NCBI GenBank assembly: GCA_016124445.1
Contig: WGNR01000003.1
Span: forward strand, 124,001 to 188,000
DNA: 64,000 nt
Direction of reading: 5' to 3'
Source: a bacterium
GTDB lineage: Bacteria > Planctomycetota > Planctomycetia > Pirellulales > Pirellulaceae
Under the pieces are notes generated by a model that saw nothing but the letters and a program-made list of their open reading frames with translations, was not told the origin of the DNA and did not search any database. Below are positions 28,301 to 36,086 of the stretch, piece after piece. A program made the translations under genes and the position numbers. Positions within the stretch are counted from its first letter, which is position 1, and each line of letters begins with the position of its first letter.

Positions 28301-28891
28301 TCGCGCGACACCCAGTCGGGACTAGGTTCGCAAGAGATCCAGCGTTGGAACAAGTTGCGGATGGAACAAGCCTTCGCCGCGTTGTCCAGGTTCCAGGATT
28401 ACCTACGAGAGCGAAATGAGTCGCCGGAAAACACGCGTAAGATCATTTCGCAACTTCTGGGGGACAACGCATCCGATTTGGAAACATGGACGATCGACGA
28501 TGGATCTCGTCGGTCGCTGGCCAGCCTGTCTCTGATGGACGCAACCTCGGGCAAGCAGCAAACCTATTTGTACTTCCAGATCGATTCTCCCGGTTCACCG
28601 CTATCGCTCGTCACCGTCCCCTCGCAGTCTTACTGGGTCGGTCCGCCGATCCTCGTCACGTTGCTGGCGTTGGTTGCGATCGGGCTGATGTTCGTCCAAA
28701 GCGCAAACCTTGCCCTGGTAGTGCACCTGGCTCGCGATTGGATGATGCGAAATCCGCAAATCTGCGGCGTGCTGGCCGGACTGTTCTGGTGGATGTATTT
28801 GCCTCCGCATTTCATTGGATTGCTGCTGATTGCGGCGGTCGTCTGGGCTTCTCTGCCGATCCGCTCGACGGTGTTTTCTCCGCGAGGCTAA
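22391..28891 (+). CDS. Giant secreted, membrane-anchored protein B, two-module
   Basis: The 2166-aa protein starts with a signal peptide (MPLAAFVLACVAWMVCAGTLL, cleavage near LAQQ). Module 1 (about 35-960) begins IEFQRVYVPE and ends in three to four helices (about 965-1070: LIVLAFSLLIGATLF, MLTGLLVLVVCVAW, FLGIILGGILGLLLV, SLCLALVASYFV). Module 2 starts at about 1075 with YPVLIPVDSN and AYLPLPLYERL and ends in C-terminal helices (about 2084-2163). Both halves are beta-rich and repeat the plan of protein A. There are few cysteines and no catalytic motif. The ATG overlaps the stop of the previous gene (ATGA). Proteins of this type appear planctomycete-specific; a role as surface scaffold or polymer-handling machinery is only a guess. 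Confidence 0.75.
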   Translation: MMVWVLRKHGMPLAAFVLACVAWMVCAGTLLAQQAAPAGKIEFQRVYVPENRSAEWPRSGFEFAPQMKLDEFENLVSKSAEVQGINDRQVPLRSLTYRAHVEGRLLQGTADFELGNSDTTDPGFVSLKGTNLLVYQPNRSQAAGAQFWVGEHDKHTGIFLKQPLSEVQLGWSYQMSVRSPNELSAELNLTFASQVGFYLELPTKWDLALRKGIVLSPPVANNEGDEPTRTWHLSPQWDGKLAFSLVSSDSRLSSDTTTATQSTRYQVQHNLCEVQSHVSLHSPPQGPFALSIPKELIVTRATVNGMPIEPIDLQETAEGQLLLETPAEMFTSGETAAVTVQGIMPLSIDDYSRIDLPIVVIDSLPPESHVVAVQLDEGIQLSYSVLKNAQQVEFIPHNSLGYSNLKFRLFDQRAQIGLQLFRPVDSRHTTLVHKATVNDLVIQSESTVHIDAGDEQLDHLELPLSPGWRVESVAQFPSLQAVGWEETTRDHQRVLRIENNSTLTDLQVSLRRTRENDFGNLRIEDFRPFSLPPGIGNTEWISVKPAAGFELRLEPSGLAARKSLKEVPAEIARLFGSDWQIPAFEIHGRSDLQHLLRVLRKRAAYDAEIDIQIQADGQKTRQLASIQLSGTGLPPETLMVWSTQPWSPEVKWTTPDLEPVLWTQITTADNDSNQRDKSYIYELHPPADSSFPLMLRGTFPVKSGTFESPLLLAAPSAETQVGTLSFTTPKATQVTADPILLRKIYSDQPLATTTTETTRYEYRPLEIRRLVANIRRLLVCKWQGTDALPDIFASRTNHSINIENDGSLRMKSVWEIVSQQPSLATINLPKDARVELVQWQGQPWSRWKQSKDRVEIEIPEAIISGDLDVHYRLDPGPFHLVRGVTPQFAVADFPTSTQSSQFILGSQLDQVSASSTDWSQLGQRMRRGLWSGMFRSELLDSADSNLVPLPASSPMPEGTIWVVQHDTLRLLSLIVLAFSLLIGATLFKVYPRAMLTGLLVLVVCVAWLPEVTAPLTSACFLGIILGGILGLLLVSRTHSDNHYVTAGSTVTVTSLCLALVASYFVDSLPGANAADPMAAPPIVPAATATKSTLYPVLIPVDSNRKPIGQAYLPLPLYERLNTFAQATDETRPGWIVEGMSYSLSLIDSVEPSSEIAVTTTTEVVTTKSNQTIRIPFDAQLGNGISTAVDQLDSTSDSGSILPNPYDAVTGELVLPLKEVGHHKIEIKSYIPITTPSTQPILLHIATPAEVFTAVTIADSMRMGSPKIEYADQEIALEASNIRQTIPLGMVKGFDLQWNANQRQTSFEFSELDLLEFTEDDVHLHVRLDLSNRPAQLGPILLNVDSRLTLDMQQSLDWTAEVKSTSVAAAKRTYSINLLEGAKPIESIEMRFTLNGAQQVGQLRYPNVEVLNGSLQRRWVAVSANSQLQVQSQAQSRVNILSQEEFLKQWKEEDPDFRFAVAVATIEPLNWLISTRPIATRGNADLRCRFQFDADGYDFDLKAQIETYSGQAKQYVVDMMPGSEVKSVQYLVDGLLRPTQWHYDPKTGELGVMLLTDMSGLQELSIHGRHWLSAEQREVTLHPIQIRDVHTQSCRVQMVRDHSVLIRPALTANLIPLQEESVELTDAQMIAVGQWELADCTVPIQCQIIPNEIIISGDLLTIANRVAGTWQLNWISQLDVRRGNVGHLQWLVPKDIDLDINSIEGFDVDVRMLPDQSAQVVTMVPRMVLGSTRELHWSGTLKTTPGRRVSFSPIRLIGQPRIRQFVAVPRQVEDQEVLWSSQELGATAVSERWLTANTPDTHQLLVANRPDYTCEMIQRANPTGQPTIDALETTIQIDQRGHAFGVSRVSVLPQGNNLIAFQLPPEVEILGAAVDYTRQWKYQRDQDGKVTLALKSSSLPQIVEIAFRSRLNQHANDQYELTRPSLVVPTRAKEILRVALAPNWRFEGMSSQNQMAWNRDQVLAAFDLKEASRDTQSGLGSQEIQRWNKLRMEQAFAALSRFQDYLRERNESPENTRKIISQLLGDNASDLETWTIDDGSRRSLASLSLMDATSGKQQTYLYFQIDSPGSPLSLVTVPSQSYWVGPPILVTLLALVAIGLMFVQSANLALVVHLARDWMMRNPQICGVLAGLFWWMYLPPHFIGLLLIAAVVWASLPIRSTVFSPRG

Positions 28892-29141
28892 GTCGTTAAA
28901 CCGTAACAGGGCAAGCTCTGTTCCAGCTAGCATCGACGCTCGGTTTTCCCTCAACGAAATGCGACCTCTTTCGACTTGGCACATTTTGCCAATTCTGTTA
29001 CCTTACCGCTTCCTCTGATCGACAATCCGACTGGGTCGTTTACGGTGGTGCCTGTCAACGAAGAAGTGAAGGGCAGCCAGACGCTCAGCAATCACCGCTC
29101 TCGGCTAATTTAAGCTTTGGCTATTTCGGAAGGAGTCCGGC

Positions 29142-29657
29142 ATGAGTCAAGTCAGTCAACGAACCTTACCTGTTCATATCCGTTGGATGATTCGCCGCGA
29201 TATGCAAGAGGTTCTCGATATTGAAAGTCTCAGCTTCGAATACGCCTGGAGCGAAGAAGAATTCGTCAAGTGCCTGCGCGAGCGGAACTGCATCGGCATG
29301 GTGGCCGAGCACGATGACCGCATTGCCGGCTACATGATCTACGAGATTCTCAACACCCGGCTCCACCTGCTGAACCTTGCGGTGGCCCCGTCACTGCGCC
29401 GTGTTGGTGTTGGCCGCCAGATGATCGGCAAGCTGGTCTCGAAACTGACCCATCGCCGACGTCGCCAAATTTTGCTGGAAGTTCGCGAGACGAATCTCCA
29501 CGCTCAGAAATTCTTCCGCAGCATGGATTTCAAAGCGATCTCGCTGCTGCGAGACTTCTACGAAGATACCACCGAGGATGCCTACCTGATGCAGTATCGG
29601 CAGCAGGAACCTGGTGGCTACGCACCCACCAATCGCATTGCTCGACTGGCTGGCTGA
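29142..29657 (+). CDS. rimI: GNAT acetyltransferase, RimI type
   Basis: The 171-aa protein matches N-acetyltransferases that modify ribosomal protein S18 or other N-termini. HIRWMIRRDMQEVLDIE starts the fold, LHLLNLAVAPSLRRVGVG carries the acetyl-CoA P-loop (RRVGVG), and RQILLEVRETNLHAQKFF and FKAISLLRDFYED complete it. AAGGAGT lies at 29128, 8 nt before the ATG. The short C-terminal tail (YRQQEPGGYAPTNRIARLAG) is extra. It is convergent with the phosphodiesterase at 29663. Confidence 0.85.
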   Translation: MSQVSQRTLPVHIRWMIRRDMQEVLDIESLSFEYAWSEEEFVKCLRERNCIGMVAEHDDRIAGYMIYEILNTRLHLLNLAVAPSLRRVGVGRQMIGKLVSKLTHRRRRQILLEVRETNLHAQKFFRSMDFKAISLLRDFYEDTTEDAYLMQYRQQEPGGYAPTNRIARLAG

Positions 29658-29662
29658 ATCGG

Positions 29663-30145
29663 CTAGACGCCGACGATTTCGTACGTCATCGACTCCAGAT
29701 CGACGATGGCGACGGTATGCACAGCCGCCCGATAAAGGGCACCCGGATTAAGAACAAGCGTCTTGCCTTCATGGCGGGCGCTTTTTTTATGGGTATGTCC
29801 GAAGCAGACCAGATCAAACTGCTGCGATCGAATCATTCTTGTCAGTACCGACCCGTCGTCGCCGTGGGCCATTCCGATTCGGCAGCGGCCTAGTTCAAAG
29901 TCGGCAACCTGGCCGTAACAGACGCCGCCATTGGTTTCAATCTCTTCCTTCAGCACTTCCTGGCACTCGTCCGTATTGCCAAAGACGTAGTGGGTTGGCC
30001 ATTTGGAAAAAACTTGGACGACCCCAGTGCTTCCGATATCGCCGCAATGTAAAACCTGTTCTACTGAGAACGATTCCAATGTACTGGCAGCGGCCTGGGC
30101 AAACTCGCTATGTCCGTGCGTATCGCTAACGACTCCGATCAGCAC
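29663..30145 (-). CDS. Metallophosphoesterase (YfcE/MJ0936 type phosphodiesterase)
   Basis: The 160-aa protein has all calcineurin-like motifs: DTHGH (D8, H10), HCGDIGS, FGNTDE, AHGDD and FGHTHK, which bind two metal ions. The small size fits the YfcE/MJ0936 group of general phosphodiesterases. There is no signal peptide. The gene is divergent from the acyltransferase at 30172. Confidence 0.88.
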   Translation of the reverse strand: MLIGVVSDTHGHSEFAQAAASTLESFSVEQVLHCGDIGSTGVVQVFSKWPTHYVFGNTDECQEVLKEEIETNGGVCYGQVADFELGRCRIGMAHGDDGSVLTRMIRSQQFDLVCFGHTHKKSARHEGKTLVLNPGALYRAAVHTVAIVDLESMTYEIVGV

Positions 30146-30171
30146 CCTGATTTCCCCTCGTCCTGAATACT

Positions 30172-30942
30172 TTGATCACTCTAACTATCATCAGCCTGAT
30201 TGCCCTTCTCTGTGTGGCAGTCTTCTCAATACTTTGGCTGCTCGCGCGGCGATCGCAATATACGACCGCACAGTATTCCCTCGACTGGTTGGTGCATATC
30301 TTATTGGGTAATCTGTGGCGGACGAAATCCCTCTGCGGGTTTCCGCTTGACCACGAGCGGGGGGCTGTAATCGTCGCGAATCATCGCAGCAGCATCGATC
30401 CGTTTCTGATCCATCTGATCGCCGGCCAGTTGGTAAGTTGGATGGTGGCTCGCGAGTTCTGTGAAAGCTGGCTGTTTGGCTGGTTTCTTCGCCAGGCACG
30501 AACCATCCCCACTCGCCGCGGCGGGATCGATAATACCTCGATCATGGAGGCGGTGCGGTTGCTCAAAGAAGGAAAGTGGGTCGGTGTACTTCCCGAGGGC
30601 CGCATCAATATGTCGGACGAGTTTATGCTGCCCGTTCGCCCCGGCGCCGCATTGTTAGCACGCAAAGCAAATGTGCCGATCGTGCCCGTTTACATCGATG
30701 GTGCTCCCTACAACAAGACGGTCACCAGCCCGTTCTTCATGCGAGCCAACGTCACGATTTCCATCGGCCAGCCAATTCATCCCGAGGACTTCGAATCAGA
30801 CCAAGACTTGATCCTGGCCGCGGTTCAAGCGATCGCCCGGCTGGCCAATCGACCTGATTTCCAACCAGCGCTGGCCGGCCGAAACTGGAAGCCAAAGTCC
30901 GGGGAAGAAGCCAACACCCAGGCTGAACAATCGGAAAGTTAG
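30172..30942 (+). CDS. 1-acyl-glycerol-3-phosphate acyltransferase (PlsC-like)
   Basis: The 256-aa protein begins with a helix (LTIISLIALLCVAVFSILWLL) and has the acyltransferase motifs ANHRSSIDPF (HxxxxD) and PEGRIN. The further segment VPIVPVYIDG is also typical. It would add an acyl chain to a lysophospholipid at the inner membrane. The start is TTG at 30172. Its 3' end overlaps the convergent ATP-grasp gene by 4 bp. Confidence 0.83.
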   Translation: MITLTIISLIALLCVAVFSILWLLARRSQYTTAQYSLDWLVHILLGNLWRTKSLCGFPLDHERGAVIVANHRSSIDPFLIHLIAGQLVSWMVAREFCESWLFGWFLRQARTIPTRRGGIDNTSIMEAVRLLKEGKWVGVLPEGRINMSDEFMLPVRPGAALLARKANVPIVPVYIDGAPYNKTVTSPFFMRANVTISIGQPIHPEDFESDQDLILAAVQAIARLANRPDFQPALAGRNWKPKSGEEANTQAEQSES

Positions 30943-32105
30943 AGATTGCGTCCCTCGGATATCTCGTCGCCAAACACAATGCATTGAACCTTGGCGATGT
31001 TCTGATGCAGCGTTTGCTCCGCACTTTCCTGGTCCTTGTCTGCGGCATAAAGGGTGCAAACCGGATGGCCCAGTTCGATTCTGGTCCCTGGCATGGGCAG
31101 GTCCGCGGTAGCCGGAAGTGGGAGCGGATTCTTCGGAGAAAGATCTAGCGCCGAGAGTACCTGTCGCAGCATCTCGTCAGTGAATTGGACTTCCTGATCG
31201 GCGTATAGAATCCGATTCATGGCCGTAGCGGTCGAGTTTGGCTGCCGCTTGATGGAAACGTCTTCATTCAGGCAAGCCCGCACGTGAGCGTTCATCAAAC
31301 CCTTTTCGATGCATCGATCATAGAGGGGCATCGTCGCCGTCCAGCGGGGATTAACCTCCAGCAGCGTCGGTCGATCTGTTTGGATGAAATCGATACCCCA
31401 TAGACCAATCATTTTTGCCTGGTGATGGATCACATCGATCCATTTCATCAGTTCCGGATCGATCTCCATCTCGCTCGTTACGGCGCCGGCGAAGATGTAT
31501 TTTCCTGGTGCTCCATAGCTTGGCCCGACTTGCAGTTCAGCCAGGCCAATTACCTGCCAGCGATTGCGCGTCGAAAGAACCGCGACCGACATCGGCTGTC
31601 CGGCGACCTTCTGTTGCCAATAGAATCGGCGCGACTTGATGGGCCGGGCAGCATCAGCCACGCGTAATCCGCCAGCGGAGCGAAACGGCTTGAGTAACCA
31701 ATCGCTTCGTTGAAAGTCTACAGGACTTACCTCCCCGATCTTTGCCGTCACGGGGAATGCCAGCTGAACGTTGGCGGCAACTTGTCGCAGCCAGAAGGGA
31801 TCGCGAACCTTGCGAAGGACTTCCGGGCCATTTCCCAAAAGCGTTTTCTCCTCCGCCAACCGAGCGATCAATCGTGGGTAGTTTTCGATACCGCCCGTAT
31901 AGCACCAAGCATTAACGTTGCCCCGGCGAAGCCAATCTCGAGCCGACCAGGGATAGTGCTTTAGCTGGGTTACCTGGGCCAGCTGGCGAGTGTCGAAATC
32001 GGCAAACATATCGGCAACGGCAATTTCGCCATGCGTGCGCCGTAGCGAAGCCGCCATCGCTCGGCAGCTTGCCCCTACCAATCCAATTGACGTGAACCCA
32101 TCCAT
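30939..32105 (-). CDS. ATP-grasp protein linked to tetrahydromethanopterin C1 genes
   Basis: The 388-aa protein has an N-terminal Rossmann-like region (SIGLVGASCRAMAASLRR), a central ATP-grasp fold with DWLLKPFRSAGG and FYWQQKVAGQP, and the metal-binding end GIDFIQTDRPTLLEVNPRWT. ATP-grasp proteins of this COG2232-like type are found next to H4MPT pathway genes in methylotrophs and planctomycetes and are thought to help make the cofactor. fae and mtdB lie 2.4-5 kb away, in keeping with that. The exact ligase reaction is unknown. Confidence 0.75.
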   Translation of the reverse strand: MDGFTSIGLVGASCRAMAASLRRTHGEIAVADMFADFDTRQLAQVTQLKHYPWSARDWLRRGNVNAWCYTGGIENYPRLIARLAEEKTLLGNGPEVLRKVRDPFWLRQVAANVQLAFPVTAKIGEVSPVDFQRSDWLLKPFRSAGGLRVADAARPIKSRRFYWQQKVAGQPMSVAVLSTRNRWQVIGLAELQVGPSYGAPGKYIFAGAVTSEMEIDPELMKWIDVIHHQAKMIGLWGIDFIQTDRPTLLEVNPRWTATMPLYDRCIEKGLMNAHVRACLNEDVSIKRQPNSTATAMNRILYADQEVQFTDEMLRQVLSALDLSPKNPLPLPATADLPMPGTRIELGHPVCTLYAADKDQESAEQTLHQNIAKVQCIVFGDEISEGRNL

Positions 32106-32199
32106 TCAAATTGATACGCCATAATCCGCGCAAACTAAGAGAAATTTCCCGCCTGATGATCTGCCATGACCTACGTTTTTAATTAGCAAGGACACTCGT

Positions 32200-32220
32200 C
32201 CTCTCTCTCCGAAAGAGAGG
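32200..32220 (+). other. Hairpin in the leader of the vWA gene
   Basis: CCTCTCT and AGAGAGG pair around a 7-nt loop. A second hairpin (CCCAAGC at 32329-32335, GCTTGGG at 32342-32348) lies closer to the start codon. Both are in the likely 5' untranslated region. Confidence 0.3.
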
Positions 32221-32404
32221 TTTACCGCTGAACGCCGACCAAATTCGTGTTGCGAAAAGTCAACATAACCGGCAGGAAGCGGACTCCCTGAATCTCGTTT
32301 CAACTCCTTTTCAATAACGGGGCATCGCCCCAAGCCGACCAGCTTGGGATCCACTCGGTAACTGCGACGCCAACACCCCCACTGATCCGTTCCAGGAGAG
32401 AGTT

Positions 32405-34135
32405 ATGTTTCGCCGATCTTCTTCCCCCGACGAGGAAATGTCGAAGGTAGGTTCTTCGCGGCCACGCGGAATCATCATCGTGCTGACCGCCCTGTTCATG
32501 ATTGTCATGATGGCGATGCTCGCGTTCAGCATCGATGTTGGCTACATGTACACCATGCAATCGCAGCTTCAACGCAGCGTCGATGCCGCGACGCTGGCAG
32601 GGGCGGGCTCGCTGATCGATGGCGAAGGTGCCGCCACCGATGCCGTGCACGAATACCTGGTCCGCAATCCTGTCGGAACGCAATGGAAAGAATACAAGAA
32701 CCAACCGATCAGCGATAGCGTCGACCACTTCATGACCAACTATGCTCAGGGTCTGGAAGTGAATTTCGGTGATTGGGACGATTCAACGAAGCAGTTGGTC
32801 CCAACCAACAATCCCCCGTCGACCGTCAGCGTGACGATGCAGTACGACAATATGCCCTTTTTCTTTGGCCACTTGCTGGGCCGAGATACCTTCAGTGTCA
32901 AAGCCCACAGCGCTGCCGCGTATCAGCCTCGCGATATCATGCTAGTGCTCGATCTGTCCGCTTCGATGAACGACGACAGCGAATTCAACGCGTTTGGCAT
33001 CCTCGGCGAGTCGCTGGTGACCACCAACCAGCAGCAGATGTACGCCGATCTTGGCTCGCCCGTCTATGGCACAATGGGATTCACTCCGCAGTGGGCAGTC
33101 GCCAAAGGTCCAGCACCGGCCACTGACGGTCAGGCTCAAGTCACTGTCGAGTACCAATACGACAAGGTCGTCGCGAACTCCAACATGTCGCTGGACAAAG
33201 TGCGTGTCCGTCGATCGGACAACAACATCGTGACCTACTATCCCGGTGGCGGCTCTGCGACGCTTTCCCCCGGCAGCCAGGTGAAAGAGGTTTGGGTCTA
33301 CAGCGGCAAAAACGCCGACAACTCGCAGGAGGTGCATTACTTCAACTTCACCTCGCGAGATACCTTCATCGCCGCCCTGGGACTTGATAACGATCCCTAT
33401 CCCTACGGTGGCAACTGGAATGCCTATGTCGACTACTGCACTTCCAGCAGTGGCCAGAACGCTTCGCACGGCTTCCGTTACAAATTCGGCTGTCAGAATC
33501 TAATCGTCTTCTGGCTCGAGAAACGGCCGATGAACAGCCAGACGCCCGATATGTGGAAGGCCAGCGCCCAGCCGATTTCAGCTCTGAAATCTTCCACGAC
33601 AATGTTCATCAACTTCATCGAACAGGCCAACTCGGACGACCAGATGGGGTTTGCCGTTTACGACGGGACCGATGGGGAGGGGGTGCTCGAATCGATTCTC
33701 CAGAAGGATTTCAACTTTATCAAAGCCCAGGCCAACCAACGCCAGGCCGGCCACTACCACAGCTACACCAACACGGCTGGTGGGATGAAGGTGGCCCGCG
33801 AAGAACTTGACGTTCGTGCTCGGCCAGGTGCGTACAAGATGATCGTGCTGATGACCGACGGCGTGGCGAACTGGACCAACGGTGGCTACAACGTCTCGGC
33901 GGCTCGCGATGCGGTGATCAACGAGGCCCATCTGGCCGCCGATCGCGGCTATGTGATCGTGACCATCAGCATGGGTGCCGGAGCTGATAAGAACCTGATG
34001 CAGGAAATCGCCGACATTACCGAAGGAACGCACTTCAATATCCCTGGGGGTAAAACCGGGGAAGAATATGCCAAAGAGTTGACCGCTGTCTTCCAGAAGA
34101 TCGCCGGCTACCGTCCTCTGCGATTGGTGCAATAA
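32405..34135 (+). CDS. TadG-like protein with vWA domain
   Basis: The 576-aa protein begins with a cytoplasmic tail, then a TadE/TadG-type helix (GIIIVLTALFMIVMMAMLAF, residues 22-41) and the pattern DVGYMYTMQSQLQRSVDAATLAGAGSL that defines the Flp pilus minor-protein group. A vWA domain starts at 177 with the MIDAS motif DLSAS (183-187), and LMTDG appears later at about residue 480. About 190 residues that do not belong to a normal vWA fold (about 190-380) are inserted after the MIDAS. AGGAGAGA lies before the ATG. No other tad genes are present here, so it may be a stand-alone surface adhesin. Confidence 0.82.
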   Translation: MFRRSSSPDEEMSKVGSSRPRGIIIVLTALFMIVMMAMLAFSIDVGYMYTMQSQLQRSVDAATLAGAGSLIDGEGAATDAVHEYLVRNPVGTQWKEYKNQPISDSVDHFMTNYAQGLEVNFGDWDDSTKQLVPTNNPPSTVSVTMQYDNMPFFFGHLLGRDTFSVKAHSAAAYQPRDIMLVLDLSASMNDDSEFNAFGILGESLVTTNQQQMYADLGSPVYGTMGFTPQWAVAKGPAPATDGQAQVTVEYQYDKVVANSNMSLDKVRVRRSDNNIVTYYPGGGSATLSPGSQVKEVWVYSGKNADNSQEVHYFNFTSRDTFIAALGLDNDPYPYGGNWNAYVDYCTSSSGQNASHGFRYKFGCQNLIVFWLEKRPMNSQTPDMWKASAQPISALKSSTTMFINFIEQANSDDQMGFAVYDGTDGEGVLESILQKDFNFIKAQANQRQAGHYHSYTNTAGGMKVAREELDVRARPGAYKMIVLMTDGVANWTNGGYNVSAARDAVINEAHLAADRGYVIVTISMGAGADKNLMQEIADITEGTHFNIPGGKTGEEYAKELTAVFQKIAGYRPLRLVQ

Positions 34136-34482
34136 GTTCGCCAAAACCAGAGGGAACCCGTTCTCTTCCCGCCAGAGGCCGTCGTGCACCGCTGCCCGCG
34201 CGACGGCCTCTTCTCCTTTCGAAGCATCCTTGCTGACTACCCCCTCTTACTGTCGCCCCCTTCCGATCTCCCTCGTCTACTTGCAATTCGGGCGGAGTCT
34301 GTTATCGTTTTCGCTTGTGGCAAGCGTAAAGCCTTGTTTTGGCTCAGGTTTCAGGGGCTTTCGACCTCGCTTTCGTATCGCTACATTGAACAGATCTAAT
34401 CGCCTGTTCCGGGGCAACTTCGTACGCTTCGCGGCTCAGGCATCACCCCAAATCTTCATTGTTCAGAAGCGGAGAAAACCGG
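34136..34482. other. Intergenic region between vWA gene and fae
   Basis: Holds the terminator at 34175 and presumably the fae promoter. No other gene or repeat is seen. Confidence 0.45.
34175..34216 (+). terminator. Intrinsic terminator after the vWA gene
   Basis: A 10-bp perfect stem (GAGGCCGTCG / CGACGGCCTC) with a 16-nt loop is followed by a pyrimidine-rich tail (TTCTCCTTTC). Confidence 0.65.
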
Positions 34483-34980
34483 ATGTCGATGTATATCGGA
34501 GAAGCCCTGGCTGGGGATGGCAACGAAGTGGCTCATATCGATCTGATGATCGGTTCCAAAGATGGTCCGGTCGGTCATGCGTTTGCTTCCGCCCTGGTCA
34601 ACCAAACTGCCGGTCACTCCAACCTGCTGGCCGTTTTGACGCCCAACCTGGCCGTGAAGCCAGCCACCGTGACCATCACCAAGGTCACCATCAAGAACTC
34701 GAAGCAAGCCGTCCAGATGTTTGGCCCAGCTCAGGCCGGTGTTGCCAAGGCAGTTGCCGATGCTGTCGAACAAGGCGTCATCCCGAAAGATCAGTGCGAA
34801 GACCTAGTCATCGTTTGTGGCGTGTTCATCCACTGGGAAGCCCAGGACGACAAGAAGATCTACGACTACAACTACGAAGCAACCCTGCAATCGATCAAGA
34901 ACGCCATGGCAGGCAAGCCGACCGTCGATGAAGTGATCGCGGGTAAAGAGCAAGCCGCTCACCCGTTCCGCGGTTTCTAA
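34483..34980 (+). CDS. fae: Formaldehyde-activating enzyme
   Basis: Fae speeds the joining of formaldehyde to tetrahydromethanopterin, giving methylene-H4MPT. The 165-aa length and sequence match closely: GEALAGDGNEVAHIDL with the catalytic His, LLAVLTPNLAVKPATV, QAVQMFGPAQAGVA, GVFIHWEA and YNYEATLQSI. The ATG at 34483 follows GGAG. The gene ends in a strong terminator, and the next gene encodes the following enzyme of the pathway. In planctomycetes this pathway is thought to detoxify formaldehyde or handle C1 units. Confidence 0.95.
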   Translation: MSMYIGEALAGDGNEVAHIDLMIGSKDGPVGHAFASALVNQTAGHSNLLAVLTPNLAVKPATVTITKVTIKNSKQAVQMFGPAQAGVAKAVADAVEQGVIPKDQCEDLVIVCGVFIHWEAQDDKKIYDYNYEATLQSIKNAMAGKPTVDEVIAGKEQAAHPFRGF

Positions 34981-35040
34981 AGGGTCGCTTCGCCAGGCAA
35001 GTTGAAATGACCGGCCTGAACGAATTGACATCAAGACAAC

Positions 35041-35083
35041 AAAATCCCGCGCGGTCGCCTCTTCGGCCCACGCGGGATTTTTT
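35041..35083 (+). terminator. Intrinsic terminator after fae
   Basis: An 11-bp perfect stem (AAAATCCCGCG / CGCGGGATTTT) and a 19-nt loop are followed by a T run, 60 bp after the fae stop. It may lower expression of mtdB relative to fae. Confidence 0.85.
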
Positions 35084-35142
35084 ATCGCTACTTCGTTTGA
35101 AATTCTCCGGCAAGCCTTTTTGTACTTAGTGACACAGCGACC

Positions 35143-36006
35143 ATGAAGAACATCCTTTTGCAACTCGACGGCGATACTCAACCCAGTACGTTTGATGCGG
35201 TTGTGGCGGTTGATTCTGGTGCGGACGTCATGTTTCGTCACGGTGGAGTCACTCCCGATCAGGTCGCCGGGCTGGTGCATGGACTAATCTTCACGCGGGC
35301 ACCGGGCAAGCTGAACCATTCGGCCATTTACCTTGGCGGCTCGAATGTCGATCATGCCGAGCAACTACTCCAGGCGGTTAACAAAAGCTTCTACGGGCCG
35401 ATGCGGGTCTCGGTGATGATGGATGCCAACGGATCCAACACGACCGCTTCGGCCGCGGTGATCTGTGGCGGCCGGCATCTTCCGCTCAAGGGTGCCCAGG
35501 CGTTGATCCTTGGCGGAACCGGTCCGGTTGGCCAACGAGCAGCGCGGCTCTTGATTCGCGCCGGAGCCAACGTACGGCTTGCTTCACGGTCTTTGGAGAA
35601 GGCCCAGGCCGTCTGCCAGCAGATTGGCAGCGATATCGAAATCGGGGCACCGGAGCCTTACGCCGCGTCTGACGACAAGTCGGTCGCCGCCGCCTTGGAA
35701 GGTGTCCAGCTTTTAATCGCCGCCGGAGCGGCCGGGGTGACCTTGGTCTCGAAAGAGGTTCGCGCCAGCTCATCCGATCTGAAAGTCGCCATCGACCTGA
35801 ATGCAGTCCCGCCGGTTGGGCTCGAGGGAATTGGATCGCTTGATAAGGGGATCGAGCAGGACGGTCAAATCTGCTACGGAGCGATTGGTGTCGGCGGCAC
35901 CAAGATGGCCATTCATCGGGCAGCGATCGAGAGACTGTTTACTCGCAACGATCTGACACTGAATGCCGAAGAAATTTATGCCCTGGGAATGGAACTGGAG
36001 GGCTGA
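35143..36006 (+). CDS. mtdB: Methylene-tetrahydromethanopterin dehydrogenase
   Basis: The 287-aa protein has an N-terminal alpha/beta domain (ILLQLDGDTQPSTFDAVVAV) and an NAD(P)-binding Rossmann domain with LILGGTGPVGQRAARLL at about residues 122-138, followed by RASSRSLEKA-like strand-2 residues (VRLASRSLEKAQAV). MtdA/MtdB-type enzymes oxidise methylene-H4MPT to methenyl-H4MPT and reduce NAD(P). The late segment YGAIGVGGTKMAIHRAAI is also typical. It sits directly behind fae, so its product acts on the product of Fae. Confidence 0.88.
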   Translation: MKNILLQLDGDTQPSTFDAVVAVDSGADVMFRHGGVTPDQVAGLVHGLIFTRAPGKLNHSAIYLGGSNVDHAEQLLQAVNKSFYGPMRVSVMMDANGSNTTASAAVICGGRHLPLKGAQALILGGTGPVGQRAARLLIRAGANVRLASRSLEKAQAVCQQIGSDIEIGAPEPYAASDDKSVAAALEGVQLLIAAGAAGVTLVSKEVRASSSDLKVAIDLNAVPPVGLEGIGSLDKGIEQDGQICYGAIGVGGTKMAIHRAAIERLFTRNDLTLNAEEIYALGMELEG

Positions 36007-36086
36007 TTTTCGCTGCGTGCTATCACCCTGATCTGGTCGATAAAGAGAGAAAAGAAACGATCGAGATTTACCACGGGAGAGAAAGC

